Positions 1-8,560 of a stretch of 64,000 nt of DNA are shown here, in pieces. The DNA comes from an uncultured Candidatus Melainabacteria bacterium (GTDB lineage Bacteria > Cyanobacteriota > Vampirovibrionia > Gastranaerophilales > Gastranaerophilaceae). The stretch is taken from contig CAKVLN010000001.1 of NCBI GenBank assembly GCA_934757275.1, positions 302,287 to 366,286 on the forward strand, read 5' to 3'. The first letter of the stretch is position 1. Every line of letters begins with the position of its first letter. The notes beneath the pieces are model-generated. The model searched no databases, was not told where the DNA came from, and saw nothing but the letters and a program-made list of their open reading frames with translations. Made by a program: the position numbers and the translations under genes.

Positions 1-267
1 GCAAGAAAACATAGCAAGGTTAGGGAGCAAATCCCACCAATCACTACTTCAAATCAGGGCGATACAGTAGCGTTTAAAGGGAAAGCCGCTGCTGGAGCGA
101 CAATTGGTGGACTATTGGGCGCAGCTGCCATAACATTACTTTCTGGGGGCGCAGCAATTCCGTTGATTGTAGGTGCTTATACTATTGGTGGTGCAGCCGT
201 TGGAGCTGGTGTTGGAGAAGCGTTTAGCGATGAAAATAAGACTAAAGGTGACAAAAAAGAAGAGTAG
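1..267 (+). CDS. Partial tagged membrane protein, C-terminal 88 residues
   Basis: The reading frame is open from the first base to a TAG at 265-267, so the gene starts upstream of the window. The visible part holds the motif VAFKGK. This is followed by a long glycine/alanine-rich hydrophobic stretch with several GG and GxxxG steps, which looks like a transmembrane hairpin of the glycine-zipper kind. The tail is charged (Lys/Asp/Glu). A closely similar VAFQGK motif also precedes a hydrophobic segment in the 913-residue protein at 22594-25335. The function is unknown. A strong terminator follows directly. Confidence 0.7.
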   Translation, partial: ARKHSKVREQIPPITTSNQGDTVAFKGKAAAGATIGGLLGAAAITLLSGGAAIPLIVGAYTIGGAAVGAGVGEAFSDENKTKGDKKEE

Positions 268-272
268 TTTAG

Positions 273-307
273 AAAAGATGAATTGAAATTCTCAATTCAT
301 CTTTTTT
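273..307 (+). terminator. Rho-independent terminator
   Basis: A perfect 10-bp stem (277-286 with 292-301) has a 5-nt loop, four A's before it and a run of six T's after it. It ends the partial gene. The longer upstream start possible for the next gene (283) lies inside it, which argues against that start. Confidence 0.88.
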
Positions 308-324
308 ACAAAAAGAGTCCATGG

Positions 325-330
325 TATAAT
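325..330 (+). promoter_or_regulatory. -10 box of the YhaM-like gene
   Basis: TATAAT lies between the upstream terminator and the ATG at 355. AGGAG at 343-347 is the ribosome binding site, 7 nt before the ATG. No convincing -35 is visible, because the T-run of the terminator occupies that place. Confidence 0.6.
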
Positions 331-354
331 CAAACAAAAACTAGGAGAAATTTA

Positions 355-1185
355 ATGTTTAGCACTGATATTATTTACGAAGTTGTAACTTTTTCTATAG
401 GTGACACAAAATCTGGAACGAAAATGGGTAAATTGCAACTGAAAGACCCAAAAACTAACGAGTTTTTGAATTGTATTTTGTGGGAAGAAGCCTTAAATAG
501 AATGGACTCAAAATTGTTCCGTTGCGGAAACCAACTTAGAATAGTATCAGGCTCTTTTAATGAAAAATACAACAATTGTTTGGTGAATGCGCTTGAACTT
601 ATCAAAGAGGCTAAAACAGGACTTGATAAAGAGGAACAAGAGAAAACTTATCAAGAGCTGATGGAGTTTGCAAATAGAATTAAGGACGAAAAATTGAAGA
701 ACTTTGTCGTTGGTATTTATGAAGGAAACAAAGAAAAAATCTTGATTTGTCCAGCGGCTAAAATGATGCATCACAACTATATTGGTGGTTTGATGATTCA
801 CACTTTAGAATGTTTAAAATATGCAGAGGTTAACTTGCAGGCGTTTTTCCAGAAACTTAATCAAGATGAAGTTTTTGCAGCTTGCTTGTTACACGATATT
901 GGTAAAATCTTTGAATATACTGTAAATACTGAATCAGGTTTGATTGATTATGACGAGAATTTCCGCAAAGAATGGTTAACTCACTCTCAATACGGTTTTT
1001 CAATCTGTATGACTGCAGGTTTCAAAAGAGTTGCAAAAATGATTGCAGCGCACCACGCAAGAGCTGATTGGGGCGCAATTGTAGACTTAAATGAAAAAGA
1101 TTTAGAGCCGATTGTTTATCTAATTCACCACATTGATGATTTGTCTGCAAAATTTGGGCAAATTAATGTTGCAATGTTAGGATAA
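355..1185 (+). CDS. yhaM: YhaM-like 3'-5' exoribonuclease (OB fold + HD domain)
   Basis: The start at 355 follows AGGAG and a TATAAT box; an in-frame ATG at 283 lies inside the upstream terminator. The product has 276 residues. Residues 1-85 look like an OB-fold nucleic-acid-binding domain. Residues 130-270 are an HD phosphohydrolase domain with the metal ligands H149, H180-D181 (LLHDIGK) and a later HH pair in AAHHARADWG. The block KMMHHNYIGGLMIHT is typical of the YhaM/CMP-binding-factor family. These enzymes trim single-stranded RNA or DNA from the 3' end in a Mn-dependent way. Length and domain order fit the family (about 310 residues). The gene is monocistronic. Confidence 0.85.
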   Translation: MFSTDIIYEVVTFSIGDTKSGTKMGKLQLKDPKTNEFLNCILWEEALNRMDSKLFRCGNQLRIVSGSFNEKYNNCLVNALELIKEAKTGLDKEEQEKTYQELMEFANRIKDEKLKNFVVGIYEGNKEKILICPAAKMMHHNYIGGLMIHTLECLKYAEVNLQAFFQKLNQDEVFAACLLHDIGKIFEYTVNTESGLIDYDENFRKEWLTHSQYGFSICMTAGFKRVAKMIAAHHARADWGAIVDLNEKDLEPIVYLIHHIDDLSAKFGQINVAMLG

Positions 1186-1213
1186 AACTTTCAACACATC
1201 TTTTAACAATTCC

Positions 1214-1242
1214 TTGCTAACTTCTGAGATTTTTAGTATACT
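1214..1242 (+). promoter_or_regulatory. Promoter giving a leaderless GH57 mRNA
   Basis: TTGCTA (1214-1219), a 17-nt spacer and TATACT (1237-1242) form a good sigma-70-type promoter. The -10 box ends 6 nt before the ATG at 1249, so transcription should begin at or next to the start codon. No Shine-Dalgarno sequence fits in between. Confidence 0.7.
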
Positions 1243-1248
1243 CAAGTT

Positions 1249-3483
1249 ATGAATAAGCAGAAACTTTCTCTTGCCATATATTGGCACATGCATCAACCGG
1301 TTTATGAGTTGGAAGGCACATATCTTATGCCTTGGGTAAGGTTGCACGCCGTAAAAGATTACTTGGATATGGTGCTTTTTTTAGATAAGTTTCCGAAACT
1401 AAAATTAAATTTTAACATTGTTCCTGCACTTTTAGATGCAATTATTGACTACACTGAGCAGGGATACCACGATATTCATTCAGAGTTAACCTCATCAAAT
1501 GCTGATAACTTGACCGACGAGGAAAAAGCTTTTATTTTGAATAACTTTTTTAGTTCAAAATTTGAAACAATGATTTATCGTAGCGAAAACTACAAGCGAT
1601 TGTATCAAAAACGTTTTTCAAAAGATGTTGCAACGCTTGAAGATTTTTCTTCACAAGACCTTTCAGACTTGATGGCATTGTTTAATCTTGTCTGGATTGA
1701 TCCCGTGCATTTCGTGCGCTACCCACGACTTGCGGAACTTTGGGAAAAGCAGAGCGGATATACGCAAGAAGATAGAATTGAAATTTTAAGTATACAAAAA
1801 TCGATTATTAGAGAAATTATACCGACTTATAAAAAATATATTCAAGAAGGTCGAATAGAAATCTCTACAAGTCCGTATTACCACGCAATTTTACCGATTT
1901 TGATTGATGTAAAGTCTTCTGTTAAATCTGTGCTGACAACCGAAGGCTTACCAACGAATTTGGGAATGTTAGATGATGCTAAGTATCAGATAAAAAGTGC
2001 GTTAGATAGAATTGAAGAAGTTTTTGGAGTGCGCCCAAAAGGAATGTGGCCGCCTGAATTGTGTTTAGGTCCAAAAACCTTGAGCTTGCTTTCAAAAGCA
2101 GGTGTAAAGTGGACTATTTCTGACGAAGGTGTTCTTGCAAATTCTATTAACTTTGATTTTATTCGTGACTTCAAGGGAAATTTGAACGACCCATACCACT
2201 TGCTAAAAGTGTATTCTTATCAAACAAAGGAAAGTGATATCGACATAATATTTAGAGATAGATCAATTCCTAACTTGATAAACTTTGAGTATGCTGGCAT
2301 TAACCCTAAAATGGCGGCAGGTGATTTGTACGAAAAAATTAAGATGATGCAAAATAAATTGCTCGTTTCGCCTGATAATACACACCTTTTGACAATTGCT
2401 TCTGATTGCGAAAATTGTTGGGAAAATTATCAAAACGACGGCATAGACTTTTTAGAAAATATTTATTCACTAATTGAGAACGACGAAAGCCTTGAAACAG
2501 TTCTTATTAGTGATTATATAGAAAACGATAAGCATAAGAAAAACTTGAAGAAAATTTATTCTGGCTCTTGGATTGATAAAACTTTCCAATATTGGATTGG
2601 TGAGCCAGAAAAAAACAAAGCTTGGACATATTTGAAGAAAACGAAAGATGATTTCGATAATTTCGTAAAAAATAATAAAAACAATCCGCAAATAAAATTA
2701 GCAAAACGTGAAATCTTAATTGCGGAAGGCAGCGACTGGTTTTGGTGGTACGGCGAGCCTAATAATTCTGGTCAGGATTTTATTTTTGACTATATGTTTA
2801 GAGAACGCTTGAAGAATGTTTATTTACTTCTCGGTATGAATTATCCAGATTACTTGGATAAAACCTTGATTACAACTCTTGATGTACCGTTTAAACACCC
2901 AAAACGTCATATAACGCCACAAATGGACGGTTTAAATAAAAGCATTGATGATTGGTACAACTCTGGTACAATCAGTATGATTGACGGACCTGTATTTAGA
3001 GAAAACAAGAATGTCGATAAAATCAATTTTGGTTGCGATAAAGATAATATTTATTTCAGACTTCATGTTAATAAAGGCTCTGGCGAAATAAGTTTTGTTG
3101 ATAGAATTAATCAGTTCTATATTTATACGAGAAACGCAAGCAAAACTAATGATAGAGCTTACATTCGTTTGATTAGCAAAACAGATAATCCTTATCCTAT
3201 TTTGTTAGAAAAATTTGAACATGAGTTGACACTAACATTAGTCAAAGATACTCTTTATCCACCACGTTTGACGGCAGTTTTACACCCAAATATGTGGACA
3301 TTAGATAACCCCGATGGGATAAAAATTGTGTACAATGATGTGATTGACGTTTGTATTCCATTTGAGAAAATCGGTGTAGACATGGGCGAAACAGTCGAGT
3401 TCTTTATGGCAAACACTGATTCTGGAGTAAAAAATACATATATTCCTCAAGAAATTTTGTTGGCAATGACAAGAGAAGAGTAA
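1249..3483 (+). CDS. Glycoside hydrolase family 57 protein (alpha-amylase/glucanotransferase type)
   Basis: The product has 744 residues. It shows the GH57 signatures in order: HMHQP at 13-17 (region 1), GMWPPE at 265-270 with E270 in the place of the catalytic nucleophile, and SDCEN at 385-389 with D386 in the place of the general acid. A C-terminal domain of roughly 250 residues looks beta-rich. GH57 enzymes act on alpha-glucans such as glycogen and starch. This one resembles the large COG1449-type proteins that also occur in cyanobacteria, whose exact substrate is often unproven. There is no signal peptide, so it is probably cytoplasmic and concerned with storage glycogen. It is transcribed from its own apparently leaderless promoter and converges with rsmD. 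Confidence 0.88.
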   Translation: MNKQKLSLAIYWHMHQPVYELEGTYLMPWVRLHAVKDYLDMVLFLDKFPKLKLNFNIVPALLDAIIDYTEQGYHDIHSELTSSNADNLTDEEKAFILNNFFSSKFETMIYRSENYKRLYQKRFSKDVATLEDFSSQDLSDLMALFNLVWIDPVHFVRYPRLAELWEKQSGYTQEDRIEILSIQKSIIREIIPTYKKYIQEGRIEISTSPYYHAILPILIDVKSSVKSVLTTEGLPTNLGMLDDAKYQIKSALDRIEEVFGVRPKGMWPPELCLGPKTLSLLSKAGVKWTISDEGVLANSINFDFIRDFKGNLNDPYHLLKVYSYQTKESDIDIIFRDRSIPNLINFEYAGINPKMAAGDLYEKIKMMQNKLLVSPDNTHLLTIASDCENCWENYQNDGIDFLENIYSLIENDESLETVLISDYIENDKHKKNLKKIYSGSWIDKTFQYWIGEPEKNKAWTYLKKTKDDFDNFVKNNKNNPQIKLAKREILIAEGSDWFWWYGEPNNSGQDFIFDYMFRERLKNVYLLLGMNYPDYLDKTLITTLDVPFKHPKRHITPQMDGLNKSIDDWYNSGTISMIDGPVFRENKNVDKINFGCDKDNIYFRLHVNKGSGEISFVDRINQFYIYTRNASKTNDRAYIRLISKTDNPYPILLEKFEHELTLTLVKDTLYPPRLTAVLHPNMWTLDNPDGIKIVYNDVIDVCIPFEKIGVDMGETVEFFMANTDSGVKNTYIPQEILLAMTREE

Positions 3484-3520
3484 TTTATTGGTCAAGTATT
3501 TGCACTTAATTTTCTTAAAG

Positions 3521-4033
3521 TTAGTCTTTTCTCAAAAAACTAACAAATTTTCCGCCATAATTTTTTTGTTTTAAAAGCTCGCAATTGTCAAAATCTATTT
3601 CTTCAGAATGTTCAGCTATAATTATTCCTCTTTTGATTTTGGAAAGAATTTCCTCGTAAATACCACTCATATAAGGTGGGTCAACATAAATCACATCAAA
3701 ATCTTCTTCAATTCTTTTTATTAGTTTAAGACTATCGCCAATACTCAAATTTGGTTTTAAGCCTACTGTTTGGTAGTTTTTTTTCAAGATTTGTGCAACC
3801 TTAGGATTCTTTTCAAATACTTTTACTTTGCTAAAACCTCGTGACAAAGCCTCCAAACCCATTATTCCAGAACCGCCAAAAACATCAAGAAAGCTTTTAC
3901 CCTCAAAGTCGCCAATAATCGAATACAAGGTGTTAAAAACACCCATTCTTACTTTTGAAAGTGTTGGGCGTGTTATCTTCTCGTCAGGTGCTTCAACCTT
4001 GCGTCCTTTGTACATGCCAGCGGTTATAATCAT
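3521..4033 (-). CDS. rsmD: 16S rRNA (guanine966-N2)-methyltransferase RsmD
   Basis: The product has 170 residues and the Rossmann-type methyltransferase fold. The SAM-binding loop is DVFGGSG (50-56) and the catalytic motif is VDPPY (117-121, the NPPY equivalent). The N-terminal MIITAGMYKGRKV is typical of RsmD. It methylates G966 of 16S rRNA in the small subunit. It is the last gene of a five-gene minus-strand operon. Its ATG shares one base with the bioD stop codon (TAATG), which points to translational coupling. Confidence 0.92.
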   Translation of the reverse strand: MIITAGMYKGRKVEAPDEKITRPTLSKVRMGVFNTLYSIIGDFEGKSFLDVFGGSGIMGLEALSRGFSKVKVFEKNPKVAQILKKNYQTVGLKPNLSIGDSLKLIKRIEEDFDVIYVDPPYMSGIYEEILSKIKRGIIIAEHSEEIDFDNCELLKQKNYGGKFVSFLRKD

Positions 4034-4749
4034 TAGTTACATTCCAATTTCTCGATTTTGACATTAAAAATGCTTTCAATGTCGACACCGTTTAGAATAC
4101 TTGTAATCAAATCTTCTGGAGCCAATTTACCTTCTACATGCGAAATTAGTCCTAAAATTTTAACATTTGTGTACTCTTCAATTACTCGTGGAATTGCGGT
4201 CAAAAGCGTTTTAGGACAATCTTCTGCGATATTATTTAATACAACTCCTCGAATTTCAAGCCCCTTCTCTTGAGCCGTATAAATTGATAGCAAAGTATCA
4301 TTGATAGAATCTTCTCTAGGCGTAACAACAAAAAGCACTGGAAGTTGCAATCTTTTTATTAAATCAGCAGTCTGCACAGATGGCGCAAGTGGGCTTAACA
4401 AGCCACAATCACCGTCTAAAATTGTGCAATCTGAAAGCGCAGAAATTCTTTGGAACTCGCTATTAATAAGTTCTAGGTCAATCGGCTCATTTTCAAGCTC
4501 AGAAGCAATTAAAGGCTCGTTTACAGACTTAAACAAGTAAGAAAAATGAGTGTCTATGTATGGGTCAACAGATTTTACATAAGTTAAATCTGGTGATTGC
4601 ATAAAACCGTTGCGCTCGATTCCTGCGGTTTGTATTGGTTTATACACACAAGTCGAGTAGCCTAGGCTTTGCATTGTAGCAGCAAGTCCCGCAGTTAAAA
4701 AGGTTTTGCCTTCTTTTCTGTTTGCAGAGGTTATGTAAAGGTTTAGCAT
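4033..4749 (-). CDS. bioD: Dethiobiotin synthetase
   Basis: The product has 238 residues. A P-loop-like segment near the N-terminus (ITSANRKEGKTFLTAGL) is followed by the YKPIQTAG block characteristic of BioD. The enzyme closes the ureido ring of biotin from 7,8-diaminopelargonate, CO2 and ATP. No other biotin gene is in the window. The start overlaps the end of yjbQ by 7 bp and the stop overlaps the rsmD start by one base. Confidence 0.87.
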   Translation of the reverse strand: MLNLYITSANRKEGKTFLTAGLAATMQSLGYSTCVYKPIQTAGIERNGFMQSPDLTYVKSVDPYIDTHFSYLFKSVNEPLIASELENEPIDLELINSEFQRISALSDCTILDGDCGLLSPLAPSVQTADLIKRLQLPVLFVVTPREDSINDTLLSIYTAQEKGLEIRGVVLNNIAEDCPKTLLTAIPRVIEEYTNVKILGLISHVEGKLAPEDLITSILNGVDIESIFNVKIEKLECN

Positions 4750-5159
4750 AATATTTGTACCGTAATGTTTCTAGAACGTTGCTTGTTGTCGAAATCTAGA
4801 AGCACAACTTGTTGCCACGTTCCGAGATTTAGAAGTCCGTCTTTAAGTGCAATATTTACAGAACTTCCTACTAAAGCAGCTCTAACGTGGGCATAACCAT
4901 TGCCATCGTGCCAAATTTCGTCGTGATGGTATTCCATTCCTGTTGGAGCAATTCTCTCTAAAGCTTCTTTTAAATCTTGGACAAGCCCTTTTTCGTATTC
5001 AATGGTAGTAACTGCAGACGTACTACCTTGAACAGATACACACACTAATGCATCTTTTAGTTCGTGCTGATAAACACAGTTTTGAACATGTTTTGTGATG
5101 TCCACAATATCATTATTTCCAACTGTATTTATAACAAAATGTTCGTTAATAATTGTCAT
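4743..5159 (-). CDS. yjbQ: YjbQ/UPF0047 family protein
   Basis: The product has 138 residues and matches the small single-domain YjbQ family. Key blocks are VSVQGSTSAVTTIEYEKGL, YHHDEIWHDGNGYAHVRAALVG and the closing GTWQQVVLLDFDNKQRSR. The conserved His/Asp/Glu set is thought to bind metal. Some members have weak thiamine-phosphate synthase activity, but the physiological role is unsettled. AGAGGTC lies just before the ATG. The gene sits between rqcP (10-bp gap) and bioD (7-bp overlap) in the operon. Confidence 0.87.
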   Translation of the reverse strand: MTIINEHFVINTVGNNDIVDITKHVQNCVYQHELKDALVCVSVQGSTSAVTTIEYEKGLVQDLKEALERIAPTGMEYHHDEIWHDGNGYAHVRAALVGSSVNIALKDGLLNLGTWQQVVLLDFDNKQRSRNITVQILC

Positions 5160-5169
5160 TTTAGACCTC

Positions 5170-5415
5170 TTATTCTATTACTTTATATAAAGTAGGAGCT
5201 TCTTGAATACTTACATTTCCATTAGGTATAACTAGCACTTCAACTTTTTCTGTTTTAGATGCATACTCAATTTCTATAATATCACCAACTTTAAGTTGTT
5301 TGGCAGGTTTTGCACTATTACCATTAACTAATACTCGCCCCATTTCTGAAACAGTATTAGCAACTGTACGTCTTTTTATCAATCTTGAAACTTTTAAAAA
5401 CTTGTCTAATCTCAT
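5170..5415 (-). CDS. rqcP: S4-domain RNA-binding protein, RqcP/HslR type
   Basis: The product has 81 residues and is a single S4 domain: MRLDKFLKVSRLIKRRTVAN, then VLVNGNSAKPAKQLKVGD and a short basic/acidic tail. Homologues are RqcP (YabO) of Bacillus, which moves tRNA during alanine tailing of stalled 50S subunits, and Hsp15. The length favours RqcP. The ATG overlaps the punA stop by 4 bp (ATGA). Confidence 0.82.
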   Translation of the reverse strand: MRLDKFLKVSRLIKRRTVANTVSEMGRVLVNGNSAKPAKQLKVGDIIEIEYASKTEKVEVLVIPNGNVSIQEAPTLYKVIE

Positions 5416-6218
5416 ATTTCTCTGATAACTTCTTTAACCAATGTCTTGAATTTTTCTTTTGCCAAGCCTGCTGCGTGGATAACATCAGCATGAGATAAGC
5501 CAACTGTGCTTACGCCTGCTGCTGAATTGCAAATACAACCCAAACCAATAACCTTTAGTCCAGCCCATGATGCGGTAACAGCCTCTGGTACTGTAGACAT
5601 TCCTACTGCATCTGCTCCAATTGTTCTAGCCATTCTAACTTCCGCAGGAGTTTCATAAGATGGGCCAGTTAGTGCCATATAAACGCCTTCTTGCAAATCA
5701 ATGCCTAACTTTTTGGCTACCTCTTTTGCAAGTTTAACATATTCTGGCGTATAAACTGCACTCATATCTGGGAAACGTTCGCCCATTGTGTTGTCGTTTG
5801 GACCGATAAGAGGGTTTACACCCATAAAATTTATGTGGTCAGTAATAATCATTAAATCTGATGGCTTAAAATCTGGGTTAACGCCACCAGCGGCATTAGT
5901 TACAATAAGCGTTTTAATGCCAAGATTCTTCATAACTTTAACTGGAAAAACTACTTTTTGTATAGAATGACCTTCATAGAAATGAAATCGACCTTGCATC
6001 ATAACGACCTTTTTGCCGTTGATTTCTGCAAAAACTAATTGGCTTTTGTGTCCAGAAACTGTTGAGGATTCAAACCCTGGAATTTCTGTATAAGGAATGG
6101 CTTTCAGGCAAAATTCATCGGCTAAATCACCCAAACCTGAACCTAAAATTATACCGATTTCTGGTTTGAAATCGCCTATTTTTTCTTTAATAAACTCGAC
6201 TGCACTATTTAACATCAC
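5412..6218 (-). CDS. punA: Purine-nucleoside phosphorylase
   Basis: The product has 268 residues and the trimeric PNP family pattern: GSGLGDL phosphate loop (27-33), SGHKSQL, MQGRFHFYEGH, VTNAAGGVN, and the purine-binding stretch GPSYETPAEVRMART followed by GADAVGMST. It cleaves inosine or guanosine with phosphate to the free base and ribose-1-phosphate. It is the first gene of the punA-rqcP-yjbQ-bioD-rsmD operon. GGGAG precedes two consecutive ATGs, so the start could be one codon later. Confidence 0.92.
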   Translation of the reverse strand: MMLNSAVEFIKEKIGDFKPEIGIILGSGLGDLADEFCLKAIPYTEIPGFESSTVSGHKSQLVFAEINGKKVVMMQGRFHFYEGHSIQKVVFPVKVMKNLGIKTLIVTNAAGGVNPDFKPSDLMIITDHINFMGVNPLIGPNDNTMGERFPDMSAVYTPEYVKLAKEVAKKLGIDLQEGVYMALTGPSYETPAEVRMARTIGADAVGMSTVPEAVTASWAGLKVIGLGCICNSAAGVSTVGLSHADVIHAAGLAKEKFKTLVKEVIREI

Positions 6219-6299
6219 ACTAAATCTCCCGTCTGTTATCTTATAACAAACATGTGCGAGCTTGTAGAATTTGAGGAGGAATGTTTACAAAACTTTAAA

Positions 6300-6600
6300 T
6301 TGTAGAAGGGAATGAGGGAATAGGGGAATAAGGTAATAAGAGGTATTAAATTTTGTATTATTATGCGCTAAACGATTGTACCCTACTGGCTAATACCCTT
6401 CCCAGCCTGTCTTAGATTACTCGGGGTGTCGGCGGAGTAACGTCCGACCTCCACCTTACGGGCTTACGCCCTCCCGAGAATCTGCTTCCCTAACTAGGGA
6501 AGGAGCTTTACCTCCATAGTTAGGGAGGTCGCAGTCGTTCTTGAGCCTTGCGAAAGTTACGAATGCGGGTGGGTATTGATTAAAAATAAAATAGAGTAAT
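6300..6600. repeat. Mosaic intergenic repeat region between punA and the PHP gene
   Basis: This 433-bp gap has no gene. It holds a purine-rich GGAATAAGG tract (6308-6352). Next is a module (6406-6505) that recurs at 63791-63920, with shared pieces CCTGTCTT and CTTACGGGCTTA. Last is a module (6519-6580) that recurs at 8722-8785 and, inverted, at 19739-19836, with shared pieces AGGGAGGTCGCAGTC and ACGAATGCGGGTGGGTA. Several parts are self-complementary. It is probably a family of dispersed non-coding elements. Confidence 0.7.
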
Positions 6601-6621
6601 TGGTGCAATTTTTTGCACCAA
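6600..6621. repeat. Perfect 9-bp hairpin upstream of the PHP gene
   Basis: TTGGTGCAA (6600-6608) is the exact reverse complement of 6613-6621, with a T-rich 4-nt loop, and a T-run follows shortly after. It could end transcription coming out of the repeat region. TATACT at 6631-6636 is a possible -10 box for the next gene. Confidence 0.5.
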
Positions 6622-6651
6622 CAACTTTTTTATACTAAAATTAATACCGCT

Positions 6652-7266
6652 ATGAGAAATTTAAAAGATTTAAAAGAAGAAGATTTTAAGAAAATAAACC
6701 TACATATTCACACGACTTGTTCGGACGGCAAGGCTGATTTTAAAGAAGTTGTAGAGAGCGCAAAAGCTAACGGCTATGAGATGATAGCAATTACAGATCA
6801 TAACACAGTTGAAGGACACAAAAAATATCAAGATGATATTTTGTTGACTGGCGTTGAATTTGATTGCTGGTGTGGTTATGTATTTATCCACCTTTTAGCT
6901 TATGGAATTGATGTAAATGCCAAATGTTTGCAACCTTTTATGGCAAAAACTAAGGCTGAAACTGAAGGCGATTTTATAAGATTATTTGCGAAAAGAAATG
7001 TGCCAAAACTCATTGAAGCTATTCACGAAGCTGGCGGAATTGCGGTACTTGCTCACCCTGCTTGTTATTGGGCTATTAGTTTAGAAAACTTAGTAAAAAG
7101 ACTTATGTCTTATGGTTTGGACGGAATAGAGGTCTATTATCCATACCCAAGATTTAGGAAAATCGTTAAATTTCACTCCTCAAAAGATGTTCGAAAAATT
7201 GCTGAAAAATATCCAAACTTAATTAAGACTGGTGGGACAGATTTTCATGGAAAATTTTTTGAATAG
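6652..7266 (+). CDS. PHP-domain metal-dependent phosphoesterase
   Basis: The product has 204 residues from the ATG at 6652. An in-frame ATG at 6613 lies inside the hairpin and adds residues unlike the family. PHP motifs appear in order: HIHTTCSDG, ITDHNT, GVEF, AHPACY and TGGTDFHG, giving the usual His/Asp/Glu set for two or three metals. It resembles the COG0613 proteins, which include nucleases and 3',5'-bisphosphate phosphatases. It is somewhat short (family about 270 residues), the loss being in the middle. The exact substrate cannot be told from sequence. Confidence 0.8.
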   Translation: MRNLKDLKEEDFKKINLHIHTTCSDGKADFKEVVESAKANGYEMIAITDHNTVEGHKKYQDDILLTGVEFDCWCGYVFIHLLAYGIDVNAKCLQPFMAKTKAETEGDFIRLFAKRNVPKLIEAIHEAGGIAVLAHPACYWAISLENLVKRLMSYGLDGIEVYYPYPRFRKIVKFHSSKDVRKIAEKYPNLIKTGGTDFHGKFFE

Positions 7267-7344
7267 GACTTCACAAATTCATTAAAATGTGATATTATGT
7301 ATATACAAGTTTAATATTAAGAATTTACATTTAGGAGATTTAAT

Positions 7345-8157
7345 ATGACGAAAAAACGAGGATTTACATTGGCAGAAGTCTTGATTACGCTCGGTATTGT
7401 TGGCGTAGTCGCTGCACTAACTGCTCCAGCACTTGTTATGAGTAGCAGAAATGAAGCTAACGCTGCAAGACTTTCAACAGTCGTTTCAAACATGGAAAAC
7501 GCTTTTCAAACGGCTATCGCTCAAGAAGGCGCTGATAACTTGTACGGCACAAGTTTATGGGATTTCGGTGGTGGAGAGCGACTAAATGCAACAGAAGGAA
7601 ATAAAGCTCAATTTGTAGGTCGTTTAGGACAATATATGATTATAAATGGTTATAAAGATAGTGATGATGAGTACTATGGAAGTGACATTCCAGTTCACCC
7701 AATGACTGATTCTGGTGGTACTGCTAATATTAACATTGTAAATGACTCTCGTTTTTGGGGTGATGGTCGAATGTTTGCAATTGAAACTAAAAATGGAGCT
7801 GCTATTTTTATAAGAGCATACAGACGAGCAGGTGTTGCACAAGCAAAACAAGCTGCAATTGCCGAGGGTTGTACATATTATACTAATGCTGCAGATGTAG
7901 TAATTGACGTTAACGGTAAAAATGCTCCAAATGTATTTGGTAGAGATATTTTCTGGTTCCAGCTCGGTGAAAATGGCGTTCTTTATCCTTATGGTGGTAA
8001 AGATGTTGCTCGTTTTGAAGGAGGCGATAATGGAGAATGGGACGATGCTGGAAATCGTGGAACTTGTCTAGATAATAATAAAGGAAGTAATGCAAATCTT
8101 AAAGGTAGCGGTTGCACTGCCCGTGTAATCGCAGAAGGATATAAGATTAACTACTAA
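7345..8157 (+). CDS. Type II secretion/type IV pilus pseudopilin
   Basis: The product has 270 residues. The N-terminus is a classic prepilin signal: KKRG/FTLAEVLITLG, with cleavage expected after G6, F7 methylated and E11 at the +5 position. A 20-residue hydrophobic helix follows. The rest is a globular Gly/Asn/Asp-rich domain with C-terminal cysteines that may form disulfides. AGGAG precedes the ATG. It should be an exported, fibre-forming minor pilin. No pilus assembly gene is nearby, so it stands alone. Confidence 0.87.
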   Translation: MTKKRGFTLAEVLITLGIVGVVAALTAPALVMSSRNEANAARLSTVVSNMENAFQTAIAQEGADNLYGTSLWDFGGGERLNATEGNKAQFVGRLGQYMIINGYKDSDDEYYGSDIPVHPMTDSGGTANINIVNDSRFWGDGRMFAIETKNGAAIFIRAYRRAGVAQAKQAAIAEGCTYYTNAADVVIDVNGKNAPNVFGRDIFWFQLGENGVLYPYGGKDVARFEGGDNGEWDDAGNRGTCLDNNKGSNANLKGSGCTARVIAEGYKINY

Positions 8158-8179
8158 TATTATATTTAGATGAAGTTTT

Positions 8180-8213
8180 AAACGGGCGAGGCTTTGTAAA
8201 GCCTCGCCCGTTT
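8180..8213 (+). terminator. Strong hairpin downstream of the pseudopilin
   Basis: A perfect 16-bp inverted repeat (8180-8195 with 8198-8213), GC-rich in its core, lies 22 nt after the pilin stop. Only three T's follow, so it is a strong hairpin but not a textbook intrinsic terminator. It could also protect the mRNA 3' end. Confidence 0.65.
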
Positions 8214-8228
8214 GTAACAATTCGTAAC
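8214..8228 (+). promoter_or_regulatory. GTAAC-N5-GTAAC direct repeat (site 1)
   Basis: GTAACA at 8214 and again at 8224 are exactly 10 bp apart, one helical turn, upstream of the small gene at 8299. Equivalent sites occur at 19247, 19894 and 55983, each read in the direction of its gene. Confidence 0.5.
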
Positions 8229-8298
8229 ATGAACGCAATTTCTTTGAAAACAAATACTTTATATAAGTAAAAGTGTAGTTAAAAAAAGGTGTTTAGTT

Positions 8299-8538
8299 AT
8301 GGCAATGAATATTGGTGGCGGTTATTCAATGATGGGAATGAGTCCAATGGCTGGTGGAAGTGCAATGAATGGAATTTCTGGCAATGCTTTCCAGTCCTTC
8401 CACAGTAGATATGGTTGTGAAGATTGTTTTAGAAAACAACCTTATCCTTATGAGTTTCCAAAACCTTATATAGAAAAAGGTAATAGCGCAAACGCTATGT
8501 CTTTGTTGCAGAGAATTATTAATAAATTCACTGCGTAA
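8299..8538 (+). CDS. Small Gly/Met-rich protein of unknown function
   Basis: The product has 79 residues. The N-terminus is rich in Gly, Met and Ser (GGGYSMMGMSPMAGG). A pair of cysteines follows in GCEDCF, and the C-terminal helix is SLLQRIINKF. AGGTG precedes the ATG. The upstream DNA shares CGCAATT-N11-AAATACTTTAT at identical spacing with the promoter region of the 835-residue gene at 19994, plus the GTAAC direct repeat. The two genes are therefore probably co-regulated. I recognise no family. Confidence 0.65.
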   Translation: MAMNIGGGYSMMGMSPMAGGSAMNGISGNAFQSFHSRYGCEDCFRKQPYPYEFPKPYIEKGNSANAMSLLQRIINKFTA

Positions 8539-8560
8539 AAGAGTTAATATTTAAAGAGGA

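Noticed and set aside
283..354. Longer start of the YhaM-like gene at 283
   Set aside because: It lies inside the intrinsic terminator and before the TATAAT box. The ATG at 355 has AGGAG.
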